Below are positions 25,462 through 32,426 of a DNA stretch of 49,904 bases, in pieces; within the stretch, counting starts at the first letter, position 1, and every line of letters starts with the position of its first letter. Position numbers and translations under genes: made by a program. Source of the DNA: Streptomyces sp. man185 (lineage in GTDB: Bacteria; Actinomycetota; Actinomycetes; Streptomycetales; Streptomycetaceae); assembly GCA_002551355.1 (NCBI GenBank), contig NTHE01000060.1, positions 1 through 49,904 of the forward strand. The letters are read 5' to 3'. The notes beneath the pieces are model-generated. The model did not search any database and was not told the DNA's origin. It saw only the letters and a list, made by a program, of their open reading frames with translations.

Positions 25462-26171
25462 GCCACGTCCAGCCGGTAGCCGAGCCCGTGCACCGTGTGG
25501 ACGAGCCGTGGTTCGCCGCCCGCCTCCAGTTTCCGCCGCAGATAACCCACGTACACCGCGAGCGAGTTGGAGTCGGGCCCGAAGTCCTGGCCCCAGACCC
25601 GCTCCAGGATCACCTCGCGCGCCAGCACCTGCCCCGGGTGGCGCAGCAGCAGCTCCAGCAGCGCGGCCTCGGTGCGGGAGAACTCCACCGGGCGGCCGCC
25701 GCGCCGTCCGCTCCGCGTCACCGGATCCAGCGTCAGATCCGCGAAGGCCAGCTCCCCGTCCGAGGCCGGCGGTGCGGCCCGCCGCAGCAACGCCCTTACC
25801 CTCGCCACCAGTTCGTCCAGCGCGAACGGCTTCACCAGATAGTCGTCGGCCCCCGCCTCCAGCCCGTCCACCCGCTCGCTCACCGACGACAGCGCGGTCA
25901 GCACCAGCACCGGCGTCCGGTCCTCCACCGCCCGCAGCCTCCGGCAGACCGCGAGCCCGTCGAGCACCGGCATCATCACGTCCAGGACCAACGCGTCCGG
26001 CTCCCAGGCGGCTACCGCCGACAGCGCGGCCAGACCGTCGCCGACGCCCCGGACCTCGTACCCCTCGACGCTCAGCCCGTCCTCGACGGCGGCCCGCACG
26101 TCCGGCTCGTCCTCGGCCACCAGAATCCTGCCCGTACTCCGCAGGCCGCTCACGCCATTCATGCCGCTCAT
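25458..26171 (-). CDS. OmpR-family response regulator (second two-component system)
   Basis: 237-aa regulator. Receiver: ILVAEDEPDVRAAVEDGLSV, phospho-acceptor Asp64 in LVLDVMMPVLDG, and VKPFALDEL. The OmpR winged helix includes RPVEFSRTEAALLELLLRHP and NSLAVYVGYLRRKLE ... TVHGLGYRLD. ATG 26171 was chosen; ATG 26162 is also possible, and neither has a strong ribosome site. The short divergent interval to the MurG-like gene contains CTCTTA repeats 11 bp apart, so this regulator probably controls itself and possibly the divergent genes. Confidence 0.92.
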   Translation of the reverse strand: MSGMNGVSGLRSTGRILVAEDEPDVRAAVEDGLSVEGYEVRGVGDGLAALSAVAAWEPDALVLDVMMPVLDGLAVCRRLRAVEDRTPVLVLTALSSVSERVDGLEAGADDYLVKPFALDELVARVRALLRRAAPPASDGELAFADLTLDPVTRSGRRGGRPVEFSRTEAALLELLLRHPGQVLAREVILERVWGQDFGPDSNSLAVYVGYLRRKLEAGGEPRLVHTVHGLGYRLDVA

Positions 26172-26194
26172 ACCCTGAAGCCTGCCAAACCGGG

Positions 26195-26211
26195 CTCTTA
26201 GAACCCTCTTA
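26195..26211. promoter_or_regulatory. CTCTTA direct repeat, probable response-regulator site
   Basis: CTCTTA at 26195-26200 and again at 26206-26211, exactly 11 bp apart with GAACC between. Direct repeats at one helical turn are the usual OmpR-family site. It is centred between the divergent regulator and MurG-like starts. Confidence 0.55.
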
Positions 26212-26235
26212 AACCGCCCGCCGAGAGTGGCGGCC

Positions 26236-27387
26236 ATGCGCACACCACTCTCCGTCGTGATCGGTGCGGGCGGCACCGGCGGCCATATCTACCCCGGGCT
26301 CGCCCTCGCCGAGGCCCTGCGCCGCGCCGACCCGGACGCGGTCATCTCCTTCATCGGCACCGAACGCGGTCTGGAGACGAGCCTGATCCCGGCCGCCGGC
26401 TACCGCCTGCACACCGTCGACATGATCCCCTTCGACCCCGCGCTAGGCGCGAAACGCTTCCTCCTCCCGGCCGCCCTCCTCCGCTCCGGCGCCCAGGCCC
26501 GCTCGGTCCTGCGCACCCAGAAGGCGCAGGTCGTCGTCGGCATGGGCGGCTACCCGAGCGCCCCGGCGATCGTCGGCGCGAAGATGGCCGGGCTGCCCAG
26601 CGTGATCCACGAGTCCAACGCGGTCCCGGGCCGGGCCAACCAGTTCGCCGCCCGGCTCACCGAACACCTCACCGTCGCCTTCGACGGCAGCCGAGCCCAT
26701 CTCTCGGGCGGTGAGCGGGCGCTGACCGTCGGCATGCCGATCGCCGCGTCCCTGGCCGCCCTGGACCGGCCGGCCCTGCGCGAGGAGGCCCGCCGCGCCT
26801 TCGGCATACCCGAGGGGGCCCGGGTCGTCCTCTTCAACGGCGGCAGCCTCGGCGCGGCCCGCCTCACCGCCGCCGCAGTGGGGCTCGCCGCCCGGTGGCG
26901 GAGCCGCGGGGACGTCCACCTCCTGGTCAAGACGGGCCCGGCCGCGCTCGCGGAGACCCGGCGGAAGCTCGTCGACGCCGGAGCGGGGCCCGTCGCGCAG
27001 GCCGTGCCGTACCTGGACCGGATGGATCTCGCCTACGCGGTCGCCGACCTGGTGGTCTGCCGGGCAGGCTCGGCCACGATCGCCGAACTCGCCACGACCG
27101 GGGTGCCCGCCGTCCTCGTGCCGTACCCGCACGCCCCCGGCGACCACCAGACCCACAACGCCCGGGTCCTCTCCGACGCCGGGGCCGCCCACCTCGTCCC
27201 CGACGCCGAGACCACCGCCGACCGCCTCGCCGAACTGATCGACCCGCTGCTCGCCGACCCCGCGCGGCTCGCCGTGATGGGGCGCGCCGCCGACCCGGGC
27301 CACCACGCCCGCGCCGCCGACCTGCTGGCGGAAACCGTCATCCGCCTCGCCGGACAACCCGCTACAGCGAAGGAGTTCACCTCATGA
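26236..27387 (+). CDS. MurG-like GT28 glycosyltransferase (accessory paralog)
   Basis: 383-aa GT-B enzyme of the MurG family, which transfers GlcNAc to undecaprenyl-linked MurNAc-peptide on the inner membrane face. N-domain: GAGGTGGHIYPGLALAEAL, VVVGMGGYPSAPAIVGAKMA and HESNAVPGRANQ. C-domain UDP-sugar site: FNGGSLGAARL, CRAGSATIAELATTGVPAVL and PYPHAPGDHQTHNA. ATG 26236 follows GAGAG by 8 nt. It is not beside division or mur genes, so it is unlikely to be the housekeeping copy. It is coupled (ATGA) to a sugar-nucleotide 4,6-dehydratase. It could therefore add a modified sugar to a lipid carrier, as MurG-like enzymes of moenomycin-type pathways do. The acceptor is unknown. Confidence 0.9.
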   Translation: MRTPLSVVIGAGGTGGHIYPGLALAEALRRADPDAVISFIGTERGLETSLIPAAGYRLHTVDMIPFDPALGAKRFLLPAALLRSGAQARSVLRTQKAQVVVGMGGYPSAPAIVGAKMAGLPSVIHESNAVPGRANQFAARLTEHLTVAFDGSRAHLSGGERALTVGMPIAASLAALDRPALREEARRAFGIPEGARVVLFNGGSLGAARLTAAAVGLAARWRSRGDVHLLVKTGPAALAETRRKLVDAGAGPVAQAVPYLDRMDLAYAVADLVVCRAGSATIAELATTGVPAVLVPYPHAPGDHQTHNARVLSDAGAAHLVPDAETTADRLAELIDPLLADPARLAVMGRAADPGHHARAADLLAETVIRLAGQPATAKEFTS

Positions 27388-28388
27388 ACGAGAACATCGA
27401 CTGGACCGGCCGCACGGTCCTCGTCACCGGGGCCGAGGGCTTCATCGGCTCCACGCTCGTGGACCTGCTCGTCCGACGCGGGGCGCGCGTCAGGGCGTTC
27501 GTCCACTACAAGCCGTACGCCGACAAGGGCCACCTCGCCCGCTACCTCGAAGACCCGGACGGCCCGGTGGAGTTCATCGCCGGGGACGTCGGCGACGCGG
27601 GCCGGGTGATGGACGCGGTCGAGGGGTGCGACACCGTCTTCCACCTCGCCGCGCTCATCGGCATCCCCTACAGCTACGACTCCCCGGGCGCGTACGTCCG
27701 CACCAACGTCGTCGGCACCGAGAACATCGCCGAGGCCTGCCGCCGCCACTCCGTCCGGCGTCTTCTGCACACCTCCACCAGCGAGGTCTACGGGACCGCC
27801 CTGACGGCCCCGATCAGCGAGGACCACCCGCTCCAGCCGCAGTCCCCGTACTCCGCCTCGAAGATCGGCGCGGACATGATGGCACTGTCCCACTGGCACG
27901 CCTTCGAGCTGCCGGTCACGGTCGTGCGGCCGTTCAACACCTACGGGCCCCGCCAGTCGGCCCGGGCCGTGATCCCCACGATCCTGGCCCAACTCCACTC
28001 CGGGGCACGGGAGATCCGCCTCGGCTCGCTGACCCCCACCCGCGACTTCACGTACGTCACCGACACCGCGGCCGGGTTCCTGGCGCTGGCCGACTGCGAC
28101 CGCGCGCTGGGGGAGAGCGTCAACCTCGGTACCGGTCAGGAGATTTCGATCGGGGACCTCGCGAAGGCCCTCATCACCGCCTCCGGCCGCGACGCCGAGA
28201 TCGTGGTGGATCCGGCGCGGCTGCGGCCCTCCGGCAGCGAGGTGCACCGGCTGCTCTCCGACAACACCCGCGCCCGCACCTGGGCCGGCTGGGAGCCCGA
28301 AGTCACCCTGGAGGAAGGGCTGGAGAGGACATCGGCCTGGGTGGCGGAACACCTGCACCTCTTCGCGCCCGGGCGCTACCAGGTCTGA
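27384..28388 (+). CDS. NAD-dependent extended SDR, sugar-nucleotide 4,6-dehydratase (LegB-like)
   Basis: 334-aa extended short-chain dehydrogenase. NAD site VLVTGAEGFIGSTLVDLL, active-site LLHTSTSEVYGTA, the catalytic YSASK tetrad, VRPFNTYGPRQSARAVIPTI and the C-terminal LRPSGSEVHRLLSDNTRART ... GWEP. FVHYKPYADKGHLARY and the block SLTPTRDFTYVTDTAAGF match my recollection of LegB-type GDP-GlcNAc or related 4,6-dehydratases. The ATG overlaps the MurG-like stop. No aminotransferase or other legionaminate gene is in the window, so the product fate is unknown. UDP-sugar 4-epimerase activity is the alternative. Confidence 0.88.
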   Translation: MNENIDWTGRTVLVTGAEGFIGSTLVDLLVRRGARVRAFVHYKPYADKGHLARYLEDPDGPVEFIAGDVGDAGRVMDAVEGCDTVFHLAALIGIPYSYDSPGAYVRTNVVGTENIAEACRRHSVRRLLHTSTSEVYGTALTAPISEDHPLQPQSPYSASKIGADMMALSHWHAFELPVTVVRPFNTYGPRQSARAVIPTILAQLHSGAREIRLGSLTPTRDFTYVTDTAAGFLALADCDRALGESVNLGTGQEISIGDLAKALITASGRDAEIVVDPARLRPSGSEVHRLLSDNTRARTWAGWEPEVTLEEGLERTSAWVAEHLHLFAPGRYQV

Positions 28389-28400
28389 CCGGTCCCCCCC

Positions 28401-28456
28401 AGGGCGTGGCCGGCGGATCAGGCGCGGACCCGGTCAAGATCCGCCGGACACGCCCT
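28401..28456. repeat. Palindromic MITE-like element, reaching the TetR stop codon
   Basis: AGGGCGTGGCCGGCGGATC (28401-28419) and GATCCGCCGGACACGCCCT (28438-28456) are complementary 19-nt arms with one mismatch around 18 nt. I recall this sequence as dispersed in Streptomyces genomes. It is bordered by CCAGGG and CCCTAGG. The right end supplies two bases of the TetR stop (TAG), and the hairpin sits between convergent genes. Confidence 0.75.
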
Positions 28457-29081
28457 AGGCCGCCTGGGCCCCGGCCAGCCCCAGCAGCAGCAGCGAGGTG
28501 AAGCCGCTCGCCCACTCGGCGTCCACCGGCTCCGCGCTCACCAGGGTGCGGTGCACCACCGCTCCGGCGATCACGTCGAAGATCAGGTCCGCGTTGCGGG
28601 CGGCCGTCGAGGCGTCGTCCTCGTACCGCAGCTCGCCGCGGGCCTGGGCGCGTTCCCGGCCCAGCAGCACGAGCCGCTTCTGCCGGTCCACGATGGCCGA
28701 GCGGATCCGGTGGCGCAGCGAGTCGTCGCGGGTGGACTCGGCGACCACCGCCATCAGCGCCGTACGGGCCTCCGGCCGCTCCAGCAGGGCGGCGAACTGG
28801 AGCACGACGCCCTGCACATCGGCGGCCAGGCTGCCCCGGTCGGGGAGCTCCAGCTCGTCGAAGAGGACCGCGACCGCGTCCACGACCAGCTCGTTCTTGC
28901 CCGCCCAGCGTCGGTAGAGGGTCGTCTTGGCGACACCGGCCCGGGTCGCCACATCGCCCATCGTCAGCTTCGACCAGCCGAGATCGACCAGGGACGCCCG
29001 TGTCGCCTCAAGGATCGCGGCATCGGCCGCGGTGCTGCGCGGACGCCCTGGTCGGGAGGCTTTGGGGTCGGTGTCGCTCAT
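28455..29081 (-). CDS. TetR/AcrR-family regulator
   Basis: 208-aa TetR protein. The helix-turn-helix is WSKLTMGDVATRAGVAKTTL followed by YRRWAGKNELVVDAV. The C-terminal ligand domain resembles the TetR_C group with DVQGVVLQFAALLERPEART and ends FTSLLLLGLAGAQAA. ATG 29081 lacks a Shine-Dalgarno sequence. A 12-bp dyad 13 bp upstream is a likely self-operator, with TATGGT as a possible -10. The stop codon falls in the right arm of the palindromic repeat, so the original C-terminus may have been changed by that insertion. Target genes are unknown. Confidence 0.88.
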   Translation of the reverse strand: MSDTDPKASRPGRPRSTAADAAILEATRASLVDLGWSKLTMGDVATRAGVAKTTLYRRWAGKNELVVDAVAVLFDELELPDRGSLAADVQGVVLQFAALLERPEARTALMAVVAESTRDDSLRHRIRSAIVDRQKRLVLLGRERAQARGELRYEDDASTAARNADLIFDVIAGAVVHRTLVSAEPVDAEWASGFTSLLLLGLAGAQAA

Positions 29082-29094
29082 GATGCGGCGACCA

Positions 29095-29106
29095 TACCGG
29101 TCGGTA
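29095..29106. promoter_or_regulatory. TACCG-GT-CGGTA dyad upstream of tetR
   Basis: A 12-bp inverted repeat with 5-bp arms and a 2-bp centre, 13 bp before the TetR ATG. This size and position are typical of AcrR-type autoregulatory sites. Confidence 0.5.
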
Positions 29107-29179
29107 GGGAGAACGGTTGTGCCCCGGTGTCCGTGAGACAGATCACCGGGATCACCTGTTCCGGCGGGCTGATCGGCAG

Positions 29180-29202
29180 TTACGCTACGGGTCGTAGCGT
29201 AA
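29180..29202. promoter_or_regulatory. Perfect 23-bp palindrome TTACGCTACG-GGT-CGTAGCGTAA
   Basis: Perfect 10-bp arms with a 3-bp centre. It differs from the nearer TetR dyad, so a second regulator may bind here. It lies about 100 bp before tetR and 315 bp before the thioredoxin gene. Confidence 0.7.
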
Positions 29203-29516
29203 GGAAGGCGGTCGGTCCGCCCCGTACGCCACGGAACGAACGAGCGACAGCCACCGGGGTTCTCATGAGGACCCCAGGCGCCGGGTGGGGACCCGGGGCC
29301 GCACGGACCGGCCGGATGGGGATCCGGCAGGTCCACCCGGGTCTTTCAGGGGCCCGACCGTTTTCACCGGGGCCTTTTCCGGGCCTCGCCGGGTCTCGTC
29401 AAGGGGCCCGTTGCCGCTCCGGCCCGTCCGCCCCCGCACGCCAGTGGGGGTCCCGGGCCGGGCCGGTTGTCGCACTCGCTTTTCGGAACGGTGCGCTCTC
29501 GGGGGAGGATGTACGT

Positions 29517-30488
29517 ATGCAGCCTAGGAACATGTCCATGAGCGGCGTTGTCGACCTCGCCGCCGTCAAGGCGGCCGGTGAGGCCAAGGCCAAGGCGGAG
29601 CAGGCCCGCGCCGCGGCCTCCCGTACCGGAGGCGCCGGCGCCGTCGCGCCCGCCGCCCTGGTGATCGACGTCGACGAAGCCGGCTTCGAGCGCGATGTCC
29701 TCCAGCGCTCCGCCGAGGTCCCCGTCGTCATCGACTTCTGGGCCGAGTGGTGCGAGCCGTGCAAGCAGCTGGGCCCCCTGCTGGAGCGCCTGGCCGTCGA
29801 GTACAACGGCCGCTTCCTGCTGGCCAAGGTCGATGTCGACGCCAATCAGATGCTGATGCAGCAGTTCGGCATCCAGGGCATTCCGGCCGTTTTCGCCGTC
29901 GTCGCCGGGCAGGCCCTTCCGCTCTTCCAGGGCGCGGCCCCCGAGGCCCAGATCCGCGAGACGCTGGACCAGCTGATCCAGGTCGGCGAGGAGCGCTTCG
30001 GGCTGACCGGGATCGTCGTCGACCCGGACGCCGGGGCGCCGGACGTGGCCCCGGCCGAGGTGCCGGCCGGCCCGTACGACGCCCTGCTGGAGGCCGCCGC
30101 GTCCGCGCTCGACGCCAACGACTTCGGCGGCGCGGTCCAGGCGTACAAGAACGTGCTCGCCGACGACCCGGGCAACCCGGAGGCCAAGCTGGGCCTGGCC
30201 CAGGCGGAGCTGCTCGGCCGTGTTCAGAGCATGGACCCGCAGGCGGTCCGCAAGGAGGCCGCGGAGAATCCGGGCGATGTGGACGCCCAGATCGCCGCCG
30301 CCGATCTGGACCTGGTCGGCGGTCATGTCGAGGACGCCTTCGGGCGGCTCGTCGAGGCGGTCCGCCGCACGGCCGGCGACGACCGGGACGCCGCCCGGCT
30401 GCGGCTGCTGGAACTGTTCGAGGTGATCGGTCCGGAGGACCCCAGGGTCACCGCCGCGCGCACCGCGCTGGCCCGCGTCCTGTTCTGA
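29517..30488 (+). CDS. Thioredoxin-TPR protein (CnoX/YbbN family)
   Basis: 323-aa cytoplasmic protein. It has an N-terminal Ala-rich helix, a thioredoxin fold with WCEPCK (Cys79, Cys82) and FGIQGIPAVFAVVAGQALPL containing the cis-Pro loop. A C-terminal helical TPR half includes ASALDANDFGGAVQAYKNVL and NPEAKLGLAQAELL. This is the CnoX/YbbN layout, whose E. coli member is a chaperedoxin that hands clients to GroEL and DnaK. The CxxC is retained here, unlike E. coli CnoX, so redox activity is possible. ATG 29517 is 8 nt after GGGGGAGG. A strong terminator follows the gene. Confidence 0.93.
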   Translation: MQPRNMSMSGVVDLAAVKAAGEAKAKAEQARAAASRTGGAGAVAPAALVIDVDEAGFERDVLQRSAEVPVVIDFWAEWCEPCKQLGPLLERLAVEYNGRFLLAKVDVDANQMLMQQFGIQGIPAVFAVVAGQALPLFQGAAPEAQIRETLDQLIQVGEERFGLTGIVVDPDAGAPDVAPAEVPAGPYDALLEAAASALDANDFGGAVQAYKNVLADDPGNPEAKLGLAQAELLGRVQSMDPQAVRKEAAENPGDVDAQIAAADLDLVGGHVEDAFGRLVEAVRRTAGDDRDAARLRLLELFEVIGPEDPRVTAARTALARVLF

Positions 30489-30539
30489 GGCCGGCCCGCC
30501 GTCCGCTCCGGACGAGCCCGGTTGTTCCGATGTGACAAG

Positions 30540-30574
30540 ACGGCCGCACCGCCCCCCGGCGGAGCGGCCGTTTT
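30540..30574 (+). terminator. Rho-independent terminator after thioredoxin-TPR gene
   Basis: ACGGCCGC-A-CCGCC, CCCC loop, GGCGG-A-GCGGCCGT then TTT: 13 base pairs with one A/A mismatch and a T tract. Confidence 0.9.
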
Positions 30575-30643
30575 GCCGTCTCGACGCCAAAGAAGGCGGC
30601 CAAAGGCCTTTGCTTTACCAAAACTTGACAAAGATGCAAGCTG

Positions 30644-30656
30644 TTACTCGCAGTAA
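30644..30656. promoter_or_regulatory. TTACT-CGC-AGTAA dyad
   Basis: A 13-bp perfect dyad just downstream of TTGACA (30635). It shares half-sites with the dyad at 30771, suggesting two operators for one regulator. Confidence 0.55.
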
Positions 30657-30770
30657 GGCGGCTGAGCTGTTCTGTCCTGTTTCCGGGAAGTTTCCCGCTA
30701 TTCCGATGTCCCTTTCGTTCCACCCTGCGTCGCCGGGTGATGCCGCCCTGTCGCCCTGCGGTTATCGGGC

Positions 30771-30788
30771 CGTTACTAGCCAGTAACG
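30771..30788. promoter_or_regulatory. CGTTACT-AGCC-AGTAACG dyad
   Basis: Perfect 7-bp arms and a 4-bp centre. It is the second copy of the TTACT/AGTAA half-site pair, about 350 bp before the DUF6230 start. Confidence 0.6.
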
Positions 30789-31139
30789 ATCCCCCTTGTG
30801 TCGGGGCCGTGAATGGACCACGATCGGCCACGCTCGGTCCAATACCTTCAGCCCGGCCTCCAGCCGGTGTCCGAGGGTCTGTTGGGTCCCCACCGGGTGG
30901 GCCGGCGGCAGTGGCGCCGGCCGTGGACAGGGGGGTTCCCGCTCACAGGCGGGGCCTGTCCGACCGGCTGTGCTGAACGCGCGGCCAGTGGTTGTCGCTC
31001 GGGGGTGAACGCCGGTGGATCGGATGCGGGACACGTCTCCGATACGGGCGCTCTCCTTCCCGAGGACGTAGCACTTCTCCCATCCCAGGACGGGCACGAC
31101 GCCCGGCCGGAGATGTACGTCCGAGAAGAAGGAGCAAGT

Positions 31140-31784
31140 ATGAGTTCCCAGGTTCGCGGTGGGACGAGATGGAAGCGGTTCGCTCTGGTCATGGTGCCGA
31201 GCGTCGCCGCGACGGCCGCGGTGGGCATAGGCCTGGCACAGGGTGCGCTGGCGGCGTCGTTCAGCGTCTCCGGCCAGGAGTTCAAGGTCGAGGCCAAGGA
31301 GCTGGAGGGCTGGGACTTCGTCCAGTACGGCAGCGTGGCGTCGGGCAAGACGCTGGACGGCAAGCCGCAGCACGCGCCTGTCGCGGTGTCCGGCTTCAGC
31401 AAGGCCTACATCACGGACATGTGCCAGTCGGTGGTGACCCCCAACCTGCCGTTCGGTCTGGGCAACGTCACCCTTCAGCTGACGGCCGGTACCGGCGAGG
31501 AGAAGGTCTACGCCAAGGACCTTTACCTGGATGTCTCGGAACTGGGCGCGGACGCCGAGTTCCGGAACATCGACATCGGTGTGGCGGCGGGCTCGCTGCC
31601 GAAGGACGAGACCAAGCCCGGTATCCAGCCGGGAACCCAGGCCAACCCGAACGGCTTCTCCCAGCGTGCGGAGAAGGCTGTGCTGACGGACGTCAAGCAG
31701 AAGGCGTGGGCGACGACGGCGGGGACGTTCAAGCTCCCCGACCTGTCGCTGAAGCTCGTCTCCGGCGCCAAGGAGTGCTACTAG
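31140..31784 (+). CDS. DUF6230 secreted/membrane-anchored protein
   Basis: 214-aa exported protein. After a basic N-terminus (MSSQVRGGTRWKRF) comes a signal segment (ALVMVPSVAATAAVGIGLAQ GALAAS). The mature part starts FSVSGQEFKVEAKELEGWDF and contains a repeated-strand body (LTAGTGEEKVYAKDLYLDVS) ending KLVSGAKECY. Single Cys residues occur near DMCQS and at the end and could form a disulfide. I recall this as DUF6230; relatives are sometimes annotated as cholesterol esterase without evidence, and no serine-hydrolase motif is visible. GAAGGAG lies 5 nt upstream. DUF6114 and an acidic protein follow. Confidence 0.85.
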   Translation: MSSQVRGGTRWKRFALVMVPSVAATAAVGIGLAQGALAASFSVSGQEFKVEAKELEGWDFVQYGSVASGKTLDGKPQHAPVAVSGFSKAYITDMCQSVVTPNLPFGLGNVTLQLTAGTGEEKVYAKDLYLDVSELGADAEFRNIDIGVAAGSLPKDETKPGIQPGTQANPNGFSQRAEKAVLTDVKQKAWATTAGTFKLPDLSLKLVSGAKECY

Positions 31785-31792
31785 CACCCGCC

Positions 31793-31826
31793 GGGCGGCC
31801 GGCGTTCCAGAAGCGTCCGGCCGCCC
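31793..31826 (+). terminator. Hairpin between DUF6230 and DUF6114 genes
   Basis: GGGCGGCCGG and CCGGCCGCCC are perfect 10-bp arms around 14 nt, starting 8 nt after the DUF6230 stop and 48 nt before the next ATG. It could be a partial terminator or mRNA stabiliser that raises DUF6230 over the two downstream genes. Confidence 0.55.
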
Positions 31827-31874
31827 ACCTTCTTCTCCTCTCACAGCAGTACCGGTTCCAGGGAGCTGTTTTCC

Positions 31875-32426
31875 ATGAGCCCCGAGTCCACAGGGCAGAA
31901 CGAGCACCACATCCGCGTCTATCGGCGACGCTTCCGCGCCTGGCGGGGTAACCGGCCGTTCTGGGCCGGACTGTTCACCATGGCCGGTGGCGTTCCCATC
32001 GCCTACTTCCCGTACGCCAACATGCACCTCGGCAACGTGACGCTGGCCATGTCCACCACGGCCGGCGCCGGATCCCTGATCATCGGGGTCCTGCTGATCA
32101 CGCTCGGCCTGACGATGTGGTTCCACAGCATCGTGCGGGTGTTCGCGGGCGTCGCGGCCATTCTGCTCGCGCTGATCTCCATACCCGTCGCCAACATCGG
32201 TGGCTTCATCGTCGGGTTCCTGCTCTCCCTCATTGGCGGAGCCCTGTCCGTTTCCTGGGCACCGGGCGACCCGAAGAGCGCCGAACAGGCCGCTTCCGCG
32301 AAGGATCTGCCGTACGAGGAGCGCCCCGAGGGCGAGCTCCAGGGCGCGGCGGCCGTGCCCCAGCAGCAGGGCGCCGGAGTGGATCCGGCAGCCGGCGCCG
32401 AGGGCGGGAGGCATCGTGCGGGGTGA
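31875..32426 (+). CDS. DUF6114 four-helix membrane protein
   Basis: 183-aa integral membrane protein, DUF6114. The N-terminus YRRRFRAWRGNRPFWAGLFT is family-typical. Hydrophobic stretches WAGLFTMAGGVPIAYFPYA, VTLAMSTTAGAGSLIIGVLL, LTMWFHSIVRVFAGVAAILL and ISIPVANIGGFIVGFLLSLI give about four helices. The C-terminal tail of about 45 residues is hydrophilic (KDLPYEERPEGE). The ATG follows GGGAG by 9 nt. Its end overlaps the start of the next gene by 11 nt, so the trio is one operon. No function is known. Confidence 0.85.
   Translation: MSPESTGQNEHHIRVYRRRFRAWRGNRPFWAGLFTMAGGVPIAYFPYANMHLGNVTLAMSTTAGAGSLIIGVLLITLGLTMWFHSIVRVFAGVAAILLALISIPVANIGGFIVGFLLSLIGGALSVSWAPGDPKSAEQAASAKDLPYEERPEGELQGAAAVPQQQGAGVDPAAGAEGGRHRAG

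Larger units (their letters stand above)
29082..29516. other. 435-bp non-coding region between tetR and thioredoxin gene
   Basis: It holds the TetR operator candidate near its left end, the 23-bp palindrome at 29180-29202, and a G/C-rich stretch with several overlapping short inverted repeats (29270-29460). The thioredoxin frame is open back to an ATG at 29264. That extension is Gly/Pro/Arg-rich and lacks a ribosome site, so I do not treat it as coding. If transcription starts near the palindrome, the leader would be about 300 nt. Confidence 0.6.
30489..31139. other. 651-bp intergenic region before the DUF6230 gene
   Basis: Contents: terminator 30540-30574; a less GC-rich segment (30590-30790) with TTGACA at 30635-30640 and two TTACT...AGTAA dyads; TGGACC/GGTCCA arms at 30814 and 30836; GGACAGG/CCTGTCC arms at 30925 and 30955. 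No convincing ORF with a ribosome site precedes the DUF6230 ATG. The likely promoter is near 30640-30790, implying a long leader of several hundred bases. Confidence 0.6.

Noticed and set aside
22540..25479. 979-codon plus-strand frame across icmA and opposite the kinase
   Set aside because: Arg/Gly/Pro-rich out-of-frame reading of icmA; the kinase on the other strand has all its boxes.
26236..27387. Housekeeping murG
   Set aside because: No mur, fts or division gene is nearby and it is coupled to a sugar dehydratase, so an accessory role is more likely; a genome search for another murG would settle it.
29264..29516. N-terminal extension of the thioredoxin-TPR protein from an upstream in-frame ATG
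   Set aside because: The extension is Gly/Pro/Arg-rich with no ribosome site, while ATG 29517 has a strong one and fits the family start.
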